64,000 nucleotides of DNA from Valencia hispanica (GCA_963556495.2 OY747713.1:38855461-38919460); one strand, 5' to 3'. Positions 11,736 through 25,600 are shown, numbered from the stretch's first letter. Numbers and translations are program-made. The notes: generated from the sequence alone by a model not told the origin.

Positions 11736-13255
11736 GCAAGCTTCCTTTACTTACTGTATAATTTAATCAGGGTTTAAATTCATCGTATACTGTAGAAAAA
11801 ACACGTGCATCCCTCACTTGTGTTCATTTCCTACAGCCTCTCCTGTTGCCACCGTTGCCGTCTTTCGTGTAAACCCTGACCATGATTCCATGAATGTTGC
11901 TTCACAACAGCTGCTTTGTGTACGCTGTGATAATGGGACAGAATCTATGCTCGGAGGCACATTTTCCTGGTGAGCTGTTTACCTTGCAGTCACGAGAAAA
12001 AAAAAAAAAAAAGCAACCCATTAAAATTCTCCTCATTGTTGAGTGTCGCTTCTGAGACGCGGTGCTGCATCTCAATTGGCTTTTCATTTAGACAGTCAGG
12101 GAGTCACTTAGCTTATCTGGCTGTTGCCAATATCTGCAACGACGCTGCTGTTGTTTTCCGCCACGCAAGGCGGGAGAAGGGTTCGTTCACATGAATTCAG
12201 ACCAGTCGGTTCACGTAAAGTCAGGTAGTGGCATGTCATGAGCTGATTTCAACATTTGAAAAGAAACCAAACAAAAATGCACTCTGTCATCCCTCCCCCA
12301 AACCCCCCACACAAATTCCCCTGGACTCAAAGAGGCCAGGGAAGCACCGAGCTAATAAACAAGATGTATTGATTCATTGAAATTGTACTCTGTGGTTGCT
12401 ATAATGACATTAAAGGACAGCACCAGCAAAGTGTTTGTGTGTAAGCAGGCAAGTTTCTGCGCTTCTTATAGTGAATGATGGCACATTACTCAGTTGTGCC
12501 AGGGGACTTTTTAGCTGATTGGAAAGCGATACAGCTCTGAGAGAGTCAAATGATTTCAAAAAGAAACAGAAAGAGAAAGAGAGGCCCCTTAAAGTACCAT
12601 GGTGAAGAAGGGAGAGGGGGGAATGTGTGTGTTCTGGATGACGAGCTGGTTAGTGTGAAAAGAGAAGTAAACTGTGTAGCTCTCGGGCGTGTTTCTCCAT
12701 GGGCACCCTGCCATTAATTCTACCTCTCTGTGTGAAACTTCCTGGCGGTCGGTGAGCCATCAGAATAATATTTTACTGGCTGATTAAAAAGCAAGAACAG
12801 TGACGAAATGGAGGGCTGTTGGATGATGGTAAAGTCTCGAGCTGAATTCCAGTCATTCCAGAGTTTGAGCACAGATTTGGAAATGCTAATCAGCCATCTG
12901 TTGATTGCAGGCAGCAGATCAAGGCCTCACCCTCGCTTCTGGTCGACAAGCTTCTAAAATAGCTAGTTATATAGTTTGTTTTTAGAACAAGATGATGTCT
13001 TGGCCCGTTGACGATGATGAATTGAACCAATGAGGAGTGGCTTTTGAACAGGTATTTTTCATCATTTAATGGGAAGTCTTCAAATCTTCATCAGATTTTA
13101 TTCTAAGCCAGACAGAAAGCCTCACATCAGTGACATCAAGATATTGTTACCTTAATCCCCTGCTTTATATTACAAATAAAACACGTTTATGGTTGCTTTC
13201 ATGTAATCTAGATAAAACATTGACCAACGCTGAAGTCAGCTAACAGCTTTTTATT
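11736..13255. other. Intergenic DNA with a repeat-poor, possibly conserved tract
   Basis: No exon is recognised. About 12300-12960 is free of obvious repeats and has mixed, complex words such as 'aatgctaatcagccatctgt' and 'tttagctgattggaaagcga', the texture of a candidate enhancer. This is an impression from reading, not an alignment. An A-run lies at 11997-12012. Confidence 0.35.
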
Positions 13256-13259
13256 CGCA

Positions 13260-13860
13260 ACAGTTTATCAAGAACGGTTCCGTGGAAAAGGATTCATGCA
13301 CCTTGAATCTTGTCCCATTTTGTCACATTGCAACCATAAAGGTTGATGCATTTTATCAGGTTTTTATGTGATAGAATCTGGAGTGTGTTTGTAATCAACT
13401 CCTGTTTGTTTTAATACCTCAAAACAGAATTCAGAACAACACATTTTTGTCAGAAACTATATAATTATGAAACAGAGCCTGGTCTGGTCAGAGCTGATGG
13501 GAAGACATATGGAGCTAAATGTAGGGCAATCCTAGAAAAACCTGTCAGGGGGTGCAAGAGACTTCAAACTAAGGCAGGGGTTCACCTTTCCAGCAGGACC
13601 ATGACCCAAAACATAAAGCCAGAGTTACAATAGAATGGTTTGGACAAGAGCACATTCATGTATTAGAATGATCCAGTCAAAGTCTAGATCTAAATCCAGT
13701 TGAAAATCTGTTGAAACACCTAAAAATTACTGTTGGTAGATGTTCTTCTTCCAATTTGACTGAGCTATTTTTGCTATTTTGCAAAGTAGAACAGAGAACA
13801 ATTTCAGTCACGAAATGGAGTTTGAGTCCCACCTCATTCAAAAAGTTATTTTAGGTCAAG
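13260..13860 (+). mobile_element. Decayed Tc1/mariner relic (+)
   Basis: The same family as the relics at 11.3 and 53.7 kb: 'tcacattgcaaccata', 'gagctgatgggaagacatat', 'caggaccatgacccaaaaca', 'gatccagtcaaagtctag', 'aaatccagttgaaaatctg', 'ccaatttgactgagctattt'. The second catalytic region (QQDHDPKH-like) is legible as DNA, but frameshifts break it. Confidence 0.8.
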
Positions 13861-16844
13861 CTGGTGTTTAGTTCCACAATGCTTTGCAGCTTCAACGTTG
13901 CAAACCTGCAGGACCATCAGGGGAGTCATGAGATGCTGAAAAGCAGTATCAACAGGGATTGTGTTGTAATATAACTATCTTATCTCAGTGGTGGTCCTTC
14001 CCTACTGTAATATTATGAGGCTCGCCATGTTAAGCCTGAACCAAAAAAGTCTGTCTAATATGTGGTTTTACCTCAAAGGTTAAGACTTTTTTTATTTTTT
14101 TACCAGCACATAGGAATAGAGTTGAACAAAGTATGACATGTCAATGTGCCCTTGAGCAAGGAACTTAAATAAATCCAATCTGAGTATCGATGTAGGAATG
14201 TGTGTGTTATGAAAGCAACTAGGTAAACCTGGCTTGAGTACAAAAAGCCCTTTGAGTGACTCAGAAGGCACAACATCCTTTCAGTCCATTTCCAATTTAC
14301 CTAAAAAAAAAAGGACAAGATTAAATTAATCAGCTTGATGACTTGATAATAATTTGGTCTAATGACTAAATTGATGTGAAATTTGATGGGTTTTTTTTGT
14401 AAATTTCTGAACAAATTCCTTTGTTTTCTTTTTTTTTGCATTTCTTGGCTAAAATCCAGAAGGGGTGGGGTTCACTCAGACCATTTCAGGTATAATCTAG
14501 TTTATCCATGAGTAATCAGGATATCACAGTTGAATATATTCTAAAGGCCCTGTTTTAGCTGAACTAAACATCAAAAAGCATCAATCCATAGTTTATGTTA
14601 GATGCTGTACAGGTGCATTTTTTTCTAGCTGAAGGAAGCATATAAGGTAACACAGCGCTGCTCATCTCATACCAATTGATCAAACTATTCGTACGAAAAT
14701 TAAACAAACAAAATGAACAAAATAAAATACAAAAAGTAATTTATTCAATTATTTTTATTCATAAATATCCACTCCCATAGCGCTATATCACTCTCCTACA
14801 ACGTCTATGATAATTACACGCAGTTATATAAATTAGATCAGGTATACATATCAGGTGAAGATGTCATTAACCAACCTATACTGACTTTTATGACAGCCAA
14901 TCATTATTTTCCTCACTGAGACTTTAGAAGCAGTGCAAATGTGTTAAGCAGTTGACTGTGTCTTGCTGCCAGAGCAGGCAGCCTGATTAATTCACCAGAT
15001 ACTTCTATACTTTTGTTACTTTATAAAGAGCAGAAAGAGCAACTAGTTACGTAGAACTAAATTCAGTAGGTGTTTATTCTTTGTTTTAGTTTTTGAGTCT
15101 ATATATTGAATTAAAAACAACAATGAATAGAACTAAAAAGAGGAAGTAAACATTATAGCTGCAATAACCCGAATGATTTAGAATCATTTTGTGTTTTTTT
15201 GCAGCAGATGGCATAAAAGCTGCTTTTCTGTTTTAAATATAAGTAAGACCATGTTACACTTTTTTGTCTATTTGTAAATTAGGCGACCCTGTGGTATTTT
15301 ACTCAAGGTTATCATATTGTGAGAAACTCAATACACTTACTTATACTTAGACCTTTTCACCCACTGCTTGAGTGGGTTTTTTTCCAGAAAAGATGATGAT
15401 GTGAGGCCTGCTCTGTTCCATTTGGGTTGGGAAAAGGCAGTGAGGCATATCCATGGTGTATCAACATCATTCCTCCATCTTCATCCTGTTGTTTTCACAC
15501 ATGACGCCAAGACGTGACCCAGGCGTGTCAGAACTAGCTGAAGAAGCAACATGTGAAAAGGGTTCTTTACTCACCTTCTGAAAACTTCCACTGAAAGTCC
15601 TGCAATACACCGACTCCTTAATTACTGCCTGCTCTGTATGTTTTGTTTCTGAAGTATTAATCAGGGGGTGTTGGTCATTTCCCCCCTTTGCCATTTGCTA
15701 CCTTCGTAGTTTTGCTGGTTTATGCCTAAAAACGAGAGTTTTGTGAGGAAATGTGGCTTTATGACTACATACCAGCTGCAGTTCTCTTTGAATTTATATA
15801 TTTATGTATCTGAAACACAATTATTTGGAACAGGATGTAATATAAATCAGAAGATAAACTCACTATCAAAATCTTGAGACTGGTAAAAAGTTAAAAGTAT
15901 TCCCATTTTCTGTTACTATGACTTAACCAAGTCATAAGGTAAGCTTCGAAATGTAAAAAGAAGCAACAGGAGCAAGAGATGAATCACAAAAGGGCACTTT
16001 ATTAAGAAAAAGGCATTTAAATTTAAACAAGTCATTCCTCAGCTGATCAAAATACCTTAACACCTAGAGCAACATCAGAACAGCGCTAAAAGAGGATTTA
16101 GCAGTGAGTAGTTACCCCATTTATGTTGATCACTTCAAGTGATCGACAAGAAAGACGACACATCAGGTTTTGTTGAGGTATGCTCAATGTGAGTGTTCCC
16201 ACCAGGCTGGAGGTGGCTTCTCAAAGGGCATCCAAGCTCCGGAACCAAGTTCCATCCACCTCTAAACATTTTCAGTCAGTGAGTGTACATGCAAAACTAA
16301 ATTGAGGTTTGGCATTAATCGAGCCAATACCTTAACCAAAATGGGAGCCTTTGTCAGAGCATACATGTTCTGTAAGAAAAGTGCGTTCGATTCCGTGACA
16401 GTAGACGGCGAAGCTCCTTTTCCCATTGGCATTCTTCTAGTTGTCGTACGTTGTTACACAAGTAGTAAACAAATGCTGGTGGCAGTGAAGCAGATTGAGT
16501 AAGTTTTGTCAGTCCAAACCGACCATTTATATTTGTCTTCGCCGCCATCTTCCTCTTTTTCTTCTACTGTCTTGTTGTCGTACTGGTGTTGTATTTCCCG
16601 CTTCTGCGGTCTTATCACTTCTGGAAGGGGGAGTGTAAAAGCTCAACTAACCTGGGATGTCGAATACATGCAGAGCAATTCGTTTTTTTTATTGTATTAC
16701 TTAGTTGTCTTAGCTCAGTTAGGAGTAGGCCAGTTTGATTCGACTTCAGCCGGACTAAGGTGTATACATACATTTCAAAAGTCAGAATTGAGTCAGACTA
16801 AGGCAATAATTTGGTTTTCTTCTACTGCTTGTAAATGCACCAAG
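13861..16844. other. Intergenic DNA, possible MITE at 16.27-16.84 kb
   Basis: No gene is recognised. About 16270-16840 begins 'gtgtacatgcaaaactaa' and ends near 'gtgtatacatacatttc', with 'tttcccgcttctgcggtctt' inside, which resembles a fish DNA-transposon derivative. Confidence in that part is low. Short frames here show no domain. Confidence 0.35.
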
Positions 16845-17400
16845 TGGAATGCAGAACCAAGGAATATGCAGGATTTTTTTTCTCCTGGAAGACTTCCTTT
16901 GTCAGATGGTTGTTCTGAATTGCAGTGTTCTTCTGTTGAAAGACTCACTCTTCAGCACACAGACAAGGACCCTCAGTCAAGAGGAATGCCCTCAGCAACA
17001 TCTCCACATAACTAGCTGTCATTGGTGCTCCTGGACAAAGCTCCCCACACCATGATGGAACCTCCTCCATTGTTGAATGTAGAAAACATTTCCAGTGGGA
17101 CCTCATTAACATTGTTTTTCTTGTCAGAGTATAAACCTTTATTCTGCTTTTCAATGTTCCATGTTTGGTGCTTCCTTGCAAAGTCCAAACCACACAGTCT
17201 GTGGGGTGCAGTCAGCATCAGTTAAACCATCATTTGGATGTACCACTTGACTGCTTTTCCTCATTACCATCAGGATCCTTTGAGGAATTTTAACATGACC
17301 CTTATTGAGTCTGCTCCATTTGCACAAAATACAAGTATTGTACTTGCAATTTCTTACCTGGTCTAAAGATTTTGCTCATGAATCTAAAATCTTATGTTAT
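16845..17400 (-). mobile_element. Decayed Tc1/mariner relic (-)
   Basis: Minus-strand frame 17218-17012 ends with FNNGGGSIMVWGALSRSTND, a good match to the HGGGSIMVWGCFS block of Tc1/mariner transposases. It is preceded by degraded sequence with KHQTWNIEKQNKGLYS. Another minus frame (17193-16945) covers the same block shifted. Both are broken; the transposase cannot be complete. Confidence 0.75.
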
Positions 17401-20200
17401 ATTTTACATGAGGTTTTAGCTTTTATTATTTCTATATATGTCCATGATTCATGAACATACAACAAAAGGTTCTCCGCAAGTGATCCATGTAAGAGATGGA
17501 GAGATGACTGGGAAACAGAATGTTTATATCTTGCAGAAGGATTGCTTTCAGAGTTACATTGGTTTTATCTCATTTGATTTTGTTACACTGATTTTTGTTT
17601 CAGGTTATACTTTTTTAGTTATTGTGTGAGAGAGCGTTCACTTCACAAGTCGGGATTTTTTTATAACAACCTTCAACATTTCTATAAAATGTAAAATACT
17701 CTGCCCTAAAAGGCCAAAATGTCTGGATGTTTTGTCCTGGACAGACTGCCCAGCCGTTTTTTTTATACAAGTCAGAAATGTGGCTAAAACACAAAAAGAG
17801 ACAGGTTCTGAGGTCAGAGACGTGTGTTCCAGTCAAAGTGAGAGGCTCTGACCCCCCCAGTGGAGTTTAAAGAGCTTAGAGTTTCTCTCCTGTCATTTGA
17901 CTTGCTCTGGCTTTGCTCCGCTCAACCTGGCAGGGTGAGACCGAGGTAATTGGTGCTACGTATGATTCTGTCAACTATGACAGCAAGTAACAGGAGACAG
18001 TGGAAGACAAAGAGACTTCCAGACAGACGTGCATTCCAAGGGCCTCTTTGTAACAGTCAAAAACCCGATTTCAGTTGCCCGTTTCCACTGCGACATAAAA
18101 TTTATTTTTCTGTCTGCATTAAAAATGTACCATTGGTTTCCAGTTTTAAGGATTTTCCTTGTTATTAATATGCTTTTCAGCATCTAGAGGGCGTTTTTTC
18201 CCTACTAGAATTTCAACACCCCCATCTTTAATGTATAGCTTAATGTGTAGCCATTTTTATTCTTTATTCTATGATGCAGGACTGTCTCTCCTCCCCCATC
18301 AAGCAGAACCACGCATACTAAGCAGCAGGCACAAAAACCAAAAAAAAAGACCCTGAAAACTATATTATATTTGTACACCAGGGCAGATAACACATTGGAT
18401 GTGTTTACTCTACAAGCCTGTTTCAACCCTGGTCTCAGGCATCACAATTTATGGCACCAACAATTCTGTCTACAACACGAGCAGCCATTTGATCAGAATT
18501 AGGTCAACACTTCTCCACACAACACCCCTCCTTCTCATGCTCTGTGTCTTTCCTGATTACTAACTCATTTGCTTCTTCTTGAACCGTGTTATCAGCTTTG
18601 TGTATTGTATCATTCATAGGACAGAAGAGTGCAACACCATGTTGTGTAACTATCACGTTTATTGGACAGTCTTTTTAACAGCATTTCAGTAACAATCATT
18701 GAGAGCTTTTCCAGTGAATTCCTCTACCATGAAGCCTTTTGTAGTAGAGGTTTCATGAAGCCAAACATGAAAATCCATGATTTATGATGGAGGCATCCCT
18801 TTTCCAAGTTCATGTGCCTCATCGGAAGGTCTGGCTGCGATACGGTAGTGAATGTAACGGGAATGCGATAGGCAGGCAGAGTCGTGCAGCCATCTTACCA
18901 TCCCTTGATCGCTCTATGTTTTCAGTCTCATCCTTGGGCATGCAGCCTCCCTCCCCCCACCGCTCCATGTGCCAGCCTGGAGGCTGTGCGGGGAGGGCAA
19001 AGCCTGAATGTGTGTGTGCATGTGTGCGCTGATGCCAAAAGCTGTCCGACTACTGTAGCTCTTTAGGCTTTGCTGCATTATGTCAGAGCGACTGACCTTT
19101 CTTGTTTATGTCGACCCTTTAATGCTTCGAACTTACTGTTATGCTGATTTTAAAATAAACAGTCCTTCCAGAGGTGTAAGAATAACTCCTGAGACGACAC
19201 GACACAGAATATTGGGTCCAAGAGACTGAGACAAACGAGAATTTAGCAATATTTTTGGGAAAACTATGAATCGCATATTTTTGCTTTCATACATAAAGGC
19301 TTCCCAAATTAGAAACCTGTGTTATAAAGCATCGGTTAACAGTGTAGAATATTTCAGTTTAGGTTTGATCTGCCCTTAAATTGCTGTTTTTCCTGCTTGT
19401 CTACTTTTAAGACATCTGGCCCTGCTGCAAAATAAAAATGGTTTTCACAAGCTAAATAAAAGTCATTTTAACACATCTCTGTTCAGTGTAGAGAGCAGTC
19501 AGATTTATAACTAGAGAGGATCCAACACAGTGCATTCAGTTGAAAAACTGTGAATGGCCTTTTAATTCAGTGCTCATAAGTAGCGGAGGGCAACTTTAGC
19601 GTCGTTTCCGGCTAATGGTTAGCGACCCCCTTTCTTTTTTTTCAACCAAGTACCAAAAAATTCTGCTACACAAACAAGAGGTGGAGGATTCTTCCATACT
19701 TCAGCTGCAGACTTATATTATCTAGCCTAATGAGAAGTCTTTATTAGCTATGGGAAACCTAAGTCACACCCATCTACATCCTGGTCCATGGGTCCCCTAC
19801 TGTCAAAAAATATGAATGAGTGATCATAAAGTATTTTATGATTTTCCACTTCGAGTATTAGTTTCTCTTCGTCCATGTTGTCCTGTTTCTTTTCTCTCGT
19901 ATCTGAATAACTTATTTGTTGACCTACGCACCTAGTATGTCTTGTGTAGCAGTAAATGACAAAATAGCTTTCAGAATTAAATACCTTTTGATTATATTAT
20001 GTGTGTAAATTATGTATAAACATGCATGGTTATTTTAGACAACATGTATAAATATACGCGTGATTATCTTAATTCTAGCTATGCACACAAAAAAATCTTG
20101 TATGTCTTTATTGATTTATTTTGCATAAACTGATGTTGTGCTTGTTCGGTATCCTGTTGGTGCTGTGTGATTTGTGTAGATTGACTGCGAACTTGCTCTG
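17401..20200. other. Intergenic DNA, nothing recognised
   Basis: AT-rich unique-looking DNA. The short frames lack known motifs. No repeat I can name was identified in this stretch. Confidence 0.45.
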
Positions 20201-20204
20201 TCGT

Positions 20205-20335
20205 CCGGCAAAAATAGAATCGATCCTATTTTTGCCGGATGGCAAAACGGCGGCCGGCGCCACTTGGCGGCAGCAGTGGAAACGCTCTCATTGACTACAA
20301 AGGGAGCGTTTTTGCTGCGCCGTGTGCGGTGGAGC
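20205..20335. repeat. Palindrome-rich block, MITE-like
   Basis: 20205-20238 is a 34-bp inverted repeat. Perfect 13-bp arms CCGGCAAAAATAG / CTATTTTTGCCGG surround a self-complementary ATCGAT with one mismatched pair. It is followed by GC-rich 'cggcggccggcgcc' and a second inverted pair, 'aaacgctc' (about 20280) and 'gagcgttt' (about 20304). Such nested palindromes are typical of DNA-transposon remnants. Confidence 0.5.
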
Positions 20336-20822
20336 AGAGTGCATGGAGTGGAAATTAGTGGTTAGGCTCCCCATCACTTTCGAAGCAACAGCGCAACTCA
20401 AAAACGACTTCCTTTTTACTTTAAAATAAAGGTTTCAAACAATAGGACGTGATGTCTGGCACATATCTTATCCAGGACCACATAAAAATAGCTCACACCT
20501 ACTTCACCAGATGAAGTCACATGCTAACAGCAACTAGATGCTACTTGTCGAGTCCCACTATTACAGTGCGTAGATGTCACGATGCTGCAATCGTTGACAG
20601 GATGAGTTTGGGCATGGAGTTAGATAGAGGGGTTTATTTGTTTTTTCAAACATGATAATCCTTTTACATTGTTTAATTTTCTTCTGAGAGTTGACTGTCT
20701 CAATTCCTATGGGTTGAATGAAAATAACTTTAGATCTTAATCTGTCGGGAGTATGAATAATTGTTGGTTTTCCATGTGTTGACTTTTATTGGAAAAATGT
20801 GGAAGAAAAAACATTGCCTTCT

Positions 20823-21064
20823 GTCTAAACCAGGGTTCTGTGACCCCAGTCCTCCAGAGCCAGTGTCCTGAAACTTTCAGATGTTTCACTGGTCCCATAC
20901 AGCTGAATCAAATGACTCAATTACCTCCTCGGTGTTCAGTCAAATTCTCCAGAGTCCTGCTAATGACCGAATTATTTGACACAGGTGTTCTGAAGCAGAG
21001 ACACTTCTAAAAGTTGCAGGACACCGACCCTTGAGGACTTGAGTTGCAGACCCCTGGTCTAAAC
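20823..21064. mobile_element. hAT-type MITE with perfect 8-bp target duplication
   Basis: The element spans 20831-21056. It starts CAGGGTTCTGTGACCCCAGT and ends in the inverted counterpart 'gagttgcagacccctg'. The ends are imperfect inverted repeats of about 55 bp ('gtgtcctgaaactttcagat' against 'aaaagttgcaggacac'). It is flanked on both sides by the identical octamer GTCTAAAC (20823-20830 and 21057-21064). An 8-bp duplication and CAGGG termini are hallmarks of hAT transposons. With 226 bp and no open frame for a transposase, it is nonautonomous. Confidence 0.88.
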
Positions 21065-24000
21065 AACGTGAAAAAGGGGTTGAAAAGTGAGTGGTGAAAA
21101 GACAATATGAGGACATAAAAGTTAATCAATTAAAAAGTTGATCAATTACACCCTAATTGCCTGATTTTCAATGACTTTCTTTAGGCTAACTTTTAACAAG
21201 ACATGTGGGTTAAAAAGAGTTGATTGTCAGCATATGTTCATGGATTAAATATAGAAAGACAGGGAGTGATGGATCTGAAATAGCCATAAAAATATATCAA
21301 TGAATGTCAAGTGTTAAGAGGGTATGATATGGACTAAATCTAGGCAATATATCCTTGTTTTATTTTCAGTTCAGTTCTATTTCTCACCTGTCACCAGTTT
21401 TCACTACATTATGTGGTGTTTGCTATAAAGAGCCTGAAGCTTGCCCAAAGTTCTGATTTAAGGGGTATTAGTTTCAAAGGAATGTAGGCTGTGTATGTAC
21501 TACAGTCTGAGAAAGTACCATACCATAGGGCCAGCTGTGAACTGATACTCATCTTTTTATGTACACCAAAGGCAACAAAGAAATGTTGCCTCTAACAACC
21601 ATAAAAATACGAAGACCCTGCATTGACAGAGTGCCTAACACTCTGTCTGACCTATTTTGTGAGGGAGATGGAATCCCACTGGTGTCTCTAATGGTGATAT
21701 TAAAGGCCCAGGCCACTGAAAAGGAGCGCACATCCAGTCATCCTCTTCAGAATGACCTGTCACTAAGTCTCAGACGGGTTACACATATTGGCGCTTTGTC
21801 AGAACCGCTTGGCTTCACTTTTCAACATGCTGAAGACTGTTTCAACACAGAGTGAATGATGTCAAATAGTGTGTATTGAGTCTTTTAATACTAACGAAGC
21901 AGATTCTGTGTCCAAACCAACCTTGAGCCAAAATTAAACAGTACCCAAAAATGGCTCGTCGTGAGTTTTAGTTGCCAGTCAAACTTGGGTTGCTGGGACT
22001 CATGGAAGTTATTTCTTGACCGCCCAGCTAAATCTCATGTTAATACTGTAGACTTCATATTTTGTTGTCTCTTGGGATACCGTTTTTCTATATTTTTCCA
22101 TATTCTCCATATTTATTTTCTACCCATCTATCCATCCGTCTATAGGAGAAGGATTTTGACTAGATATAGAACAAACTGTCTAGATACGGTTCAAGAAGTT
22201 ACTTTATGACCGAGTTAGTCATGGAAATGTATTTATTACTATATAATAAATTCAAAATTTTACATCCATCCATAAATTTTCTACTTCTGCTTATATGCCC
22301 ATCCAGCTGCCACTGGCCCTGAACCAAGTTGTACCCTTGAGAAGTAACCAAGTCCAACAACAAGGTTAGCCAAGAGACACACAGGATGTACTACACACAC
22401 ACACACACACACACACATACTATAGCCCAATTTAAAGTGAACACTTCATCAAATATGCATGTTTTGGAGCTGTGATGGGAAACTGCAATACCTGGAAATA
22501 AAACAAACATGGGTGAGGAAGGTAGGAGAGCAGTACAAGAAAAGGTTACGTTCACTGTTGCTCTGCAATAAATGTTAGGTAAATAGGTGTTGTTAAACAC
22601 TATGTTGTAAAAAATCCCGCTATCACCCACTCTGATCATCAACGATGGGTGTCGTATAAAGATAACATTCATATTGATGTTCAGGATGGGGCACAGGTTC
22701 TAAGAGAGATCTCTAAACAAACCTTTCTACTGCACTGTCAAAATCATGTTGGATTTCTAACTTTTACCCTCATATTAGGTCACTAATCTGACAAAGGTGG
22801 TTACTGAATGGCAATCTAAGTACAGGTAATGCATCCGGATCAGTTTCTTTATCAAAGCCATATCTTTAGGTTTCTTTTTTTATTGTAAATATTTGAATTG
22901 TTCCATTTCTCCTTTTACAAGCTTACTATCAAAAGCAAAGTTAATCCGTTTACAACTGTGGGAGCTCAGCTCACTTCCACGTTTGAGCTGTTTTTAGTTT
23001 TCTAAACATGTTGTGACACATGTACATTGAAGAATTATATTCCCTTTCAGAGGCTTGCAACTGCAATGAAAGAATAACATATATATACATTATGCTGACC
23101 TACACATATACTCTCAAACCCTGGTCTTTGAACTTTAGATGTCAAATTTCTATATATGTCAAATACCTCACATTACCGTCATTTTAAAAAGAACATGCTT
23201 GATTCTTCTGTACCACATAAGGTTTTCTTCTGATATTCATCAAGGTTTCCTTTCCAAAAATATATGCAACACCTAATTTAGAAAGCAAGGGAGCAAAGGT
23301 TGTGAAACCTGGTATTTATGCATTCGGATTACGTTGCTTCCTCCTTTGTTATGACTTTTACCAACAGGCAGGAAATTAGAATAAGAAGTGTGACAAAGCG
23401 TGGTTTCCATTCTTGACTCAGGATATGCCCAACTGAGTAAAAACGAAAATCATGTAATGTGTAGGCAACGCTTGCCTATTAAAGGTTTTTATGTGTTGTA
23501 AAATAGAAGTAAGTCCAGTGAGTAAAAGGAGGATGTATTAATTTGCATGTGTCAGTGTGACTGTGTGTGTGGTGTGTGTTTCAGCAGGCCTGTCAGAGCC
23601 ACTGGCAGTACAGCTGCAACATTAGTGGGTCAGTGTGCCATCAGCCCATTCATCAGCACTTCTCCCTCTCTTCTCTCTGCCTGAATCTACCCTCTGACTC
23701 ACCACACATCTATCCATCCTTCACTACCTACAACTCCCTCCCTCCCTTGCTCACTTGAGAGTTCAAAGTGTCCACATGCAGAGTGCTTGAAAGTTTTGAA
23801 TGAATTCCTTTAAATTGGCGTTGCAAACCAGGTGAGGTAATATAGTATAAACGCAAATGTTGACAGCTTTCCCAGAATGGGGCTGATAAATAGAAAATAT
23901 GCTGGAGGCCACAAACCCTAGCATCGCCCAAGACTTTATGTCCTTCATTAACCGTATCAGTCATTTACCATATAAATATTTGAGAACTCCTGTGTTGACA

Positions 24001-25446
24001 TTTCATGCTGCATGAAAGCGTTGTGTATTACAATGTAGGGGATTTTTCGACTTCTGGTAGAGACAAGCGAAGGCCTTTGATGATGTATGGTCCGTGGGAG
24101 AGGGCTTGGGTATAGAGGAGTGGTTGCATGGCCGACTGCAGAGGAGAAGCTAGGCTAGTGAAAACGCTTGGGATGCGGTGTGCTTGGAGAGGGAAGCTAG
24201 GCAGCAGAGCAGAACCCCTCCATCACTGCCTTTTGATAGACCCTCTTACAAGGCGTGCTGGCAGCTGACACACAGAAATATGCTGTGTTAATGATGCCTA
24301 CACTAGTTTTAATATTCAAGGACAAGGCAAAAAGTTAGCCACCCATCGAAGGAATGATCTGATCTGGCACATTTACAGATTGACAATAGGTATGTTCTGT
24401 AAGGGATTTAATCTACAGAGAACTGCTAGACACCATAAGAGGTGGCTGGCTTCATGGAGGGTGCAATGGTGTTACCAGGCACTTGCTGACAATCTGCCAA
24501 AACAGGGAGCGTGTGAAATATGTGAGATTTGGAATCCCGGATTTAACAAAATACTTCTAGGGGACCACGTCCTGCTAGGTGTTAGTAAATTAAGTTGAAT
24601 ACCCACATTTACTTACATTAAACAAGTAGAATATAGCCAATTACTTTAAATAATTTTGTTGTCAAAGGTTTTGCGTCAAAGCTTACACCTGGTGGGTGTG
24701 AACATAATCAGTACGAAACATCCCATGGCAGATGTTTCCATTTTGTCCCGAAGACGCTGGGTAAGAAACAACCAAAGTGTAAAAGTATAGGATGGCAAAA
24801 TGGACTAAACGCACAACCCCCTTTCTCGTCAGGTGAAACGAAATAATCTTAAAAACAAATACCCTTCAATGAGAAGCAGATTCAGAGTTTTGTTTCAAAT
24901 TTGCAAAACACATTGATCATATCTGACAGTATGGGCTTCTTGCCAATAAGCAAGTTAGTATGAGTCTCGTGACCTGTTGAGCTCTGTTTTCCAGGGGTCA
25001 TAAAAGTCTTCAACCGACAGCCAATACTTGTCTCCAATCAGGATCTTCCTTTAAAAACATGTAAACTACCTACGTACAATGTGTCACATGGAGGCTTTAA
25101 AATGGATAAACATGAGTCATGACAAAGACCTATCAACCGTATTTCAATCATACGTGCTCCTAATGCTCGGCTCAGTCTGGAGTTAATGTTCACTCTGGTA
25201 AAAATTTTATAAACTAGCCTAGTTATCCCAGAAAGTCATGCAACCACCATCTGTAGCATACAGGCTAATGTGATTTTTTTTTTTTTAAGTCATGTTGTTG
25301 TAACTAACAGGCACCCTGGGATATGAGTAACGGGACTCCAGTTCAGTGTTCATTTATCTGGTAGCACACTAGCATGCTAGTATACATTCTAGCAACACAT
25401 GCATGTGAAAACAAATGTAAGAATTTATTAATTTAAGATTTGTTTG
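21065..25446. other. Intergenic DNA, no gene recognised
   Basis: AT-rich DNA with a CA microsatellite at 22393-22417 and no identifiable exons. Frames such as 21559-21855 (+) and 22391-22672 (-) show no known domain. Confidence 0.4.
22393..22417. repeat. (AC)n microsatellite
   Basis: An uninterrupted AC run of 25 bases. Confidence 0.95.
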
Positions 25447-25600
25447 GGAGACTGTTTAGAACTGTTGTCCTGCAGTAAGAAGGTTCGGGGCTTGATTACC
25501 AGCTTGGGGTCTTGGTGTTTGCATGTTCTTGTATGCATGTGTGGGTTCTTTCTGGTTACTCTAGCTTCATCTCACAGTCCAAAAGGATGCAGGAATGTGA
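25447..25600 (+). mobile_element. Diverged copy of the SINE-like repeat seen at 8879
   Basis: It shares in order 'tgcagtaagaaggttcgggg', 'gtttgcatgttctt', 'gtgtgggttctttctggtta' and 'catctcacagtccaaaagga' with the family. The B-box region is decayed ('gcttgattacc'). Confidence 0.55.

Noticed and set aside
16506..17015. 169-codon plus frame
   Set aside because: Its second half is antisense to a Tc1 transposase relic and the rest has no known motif.
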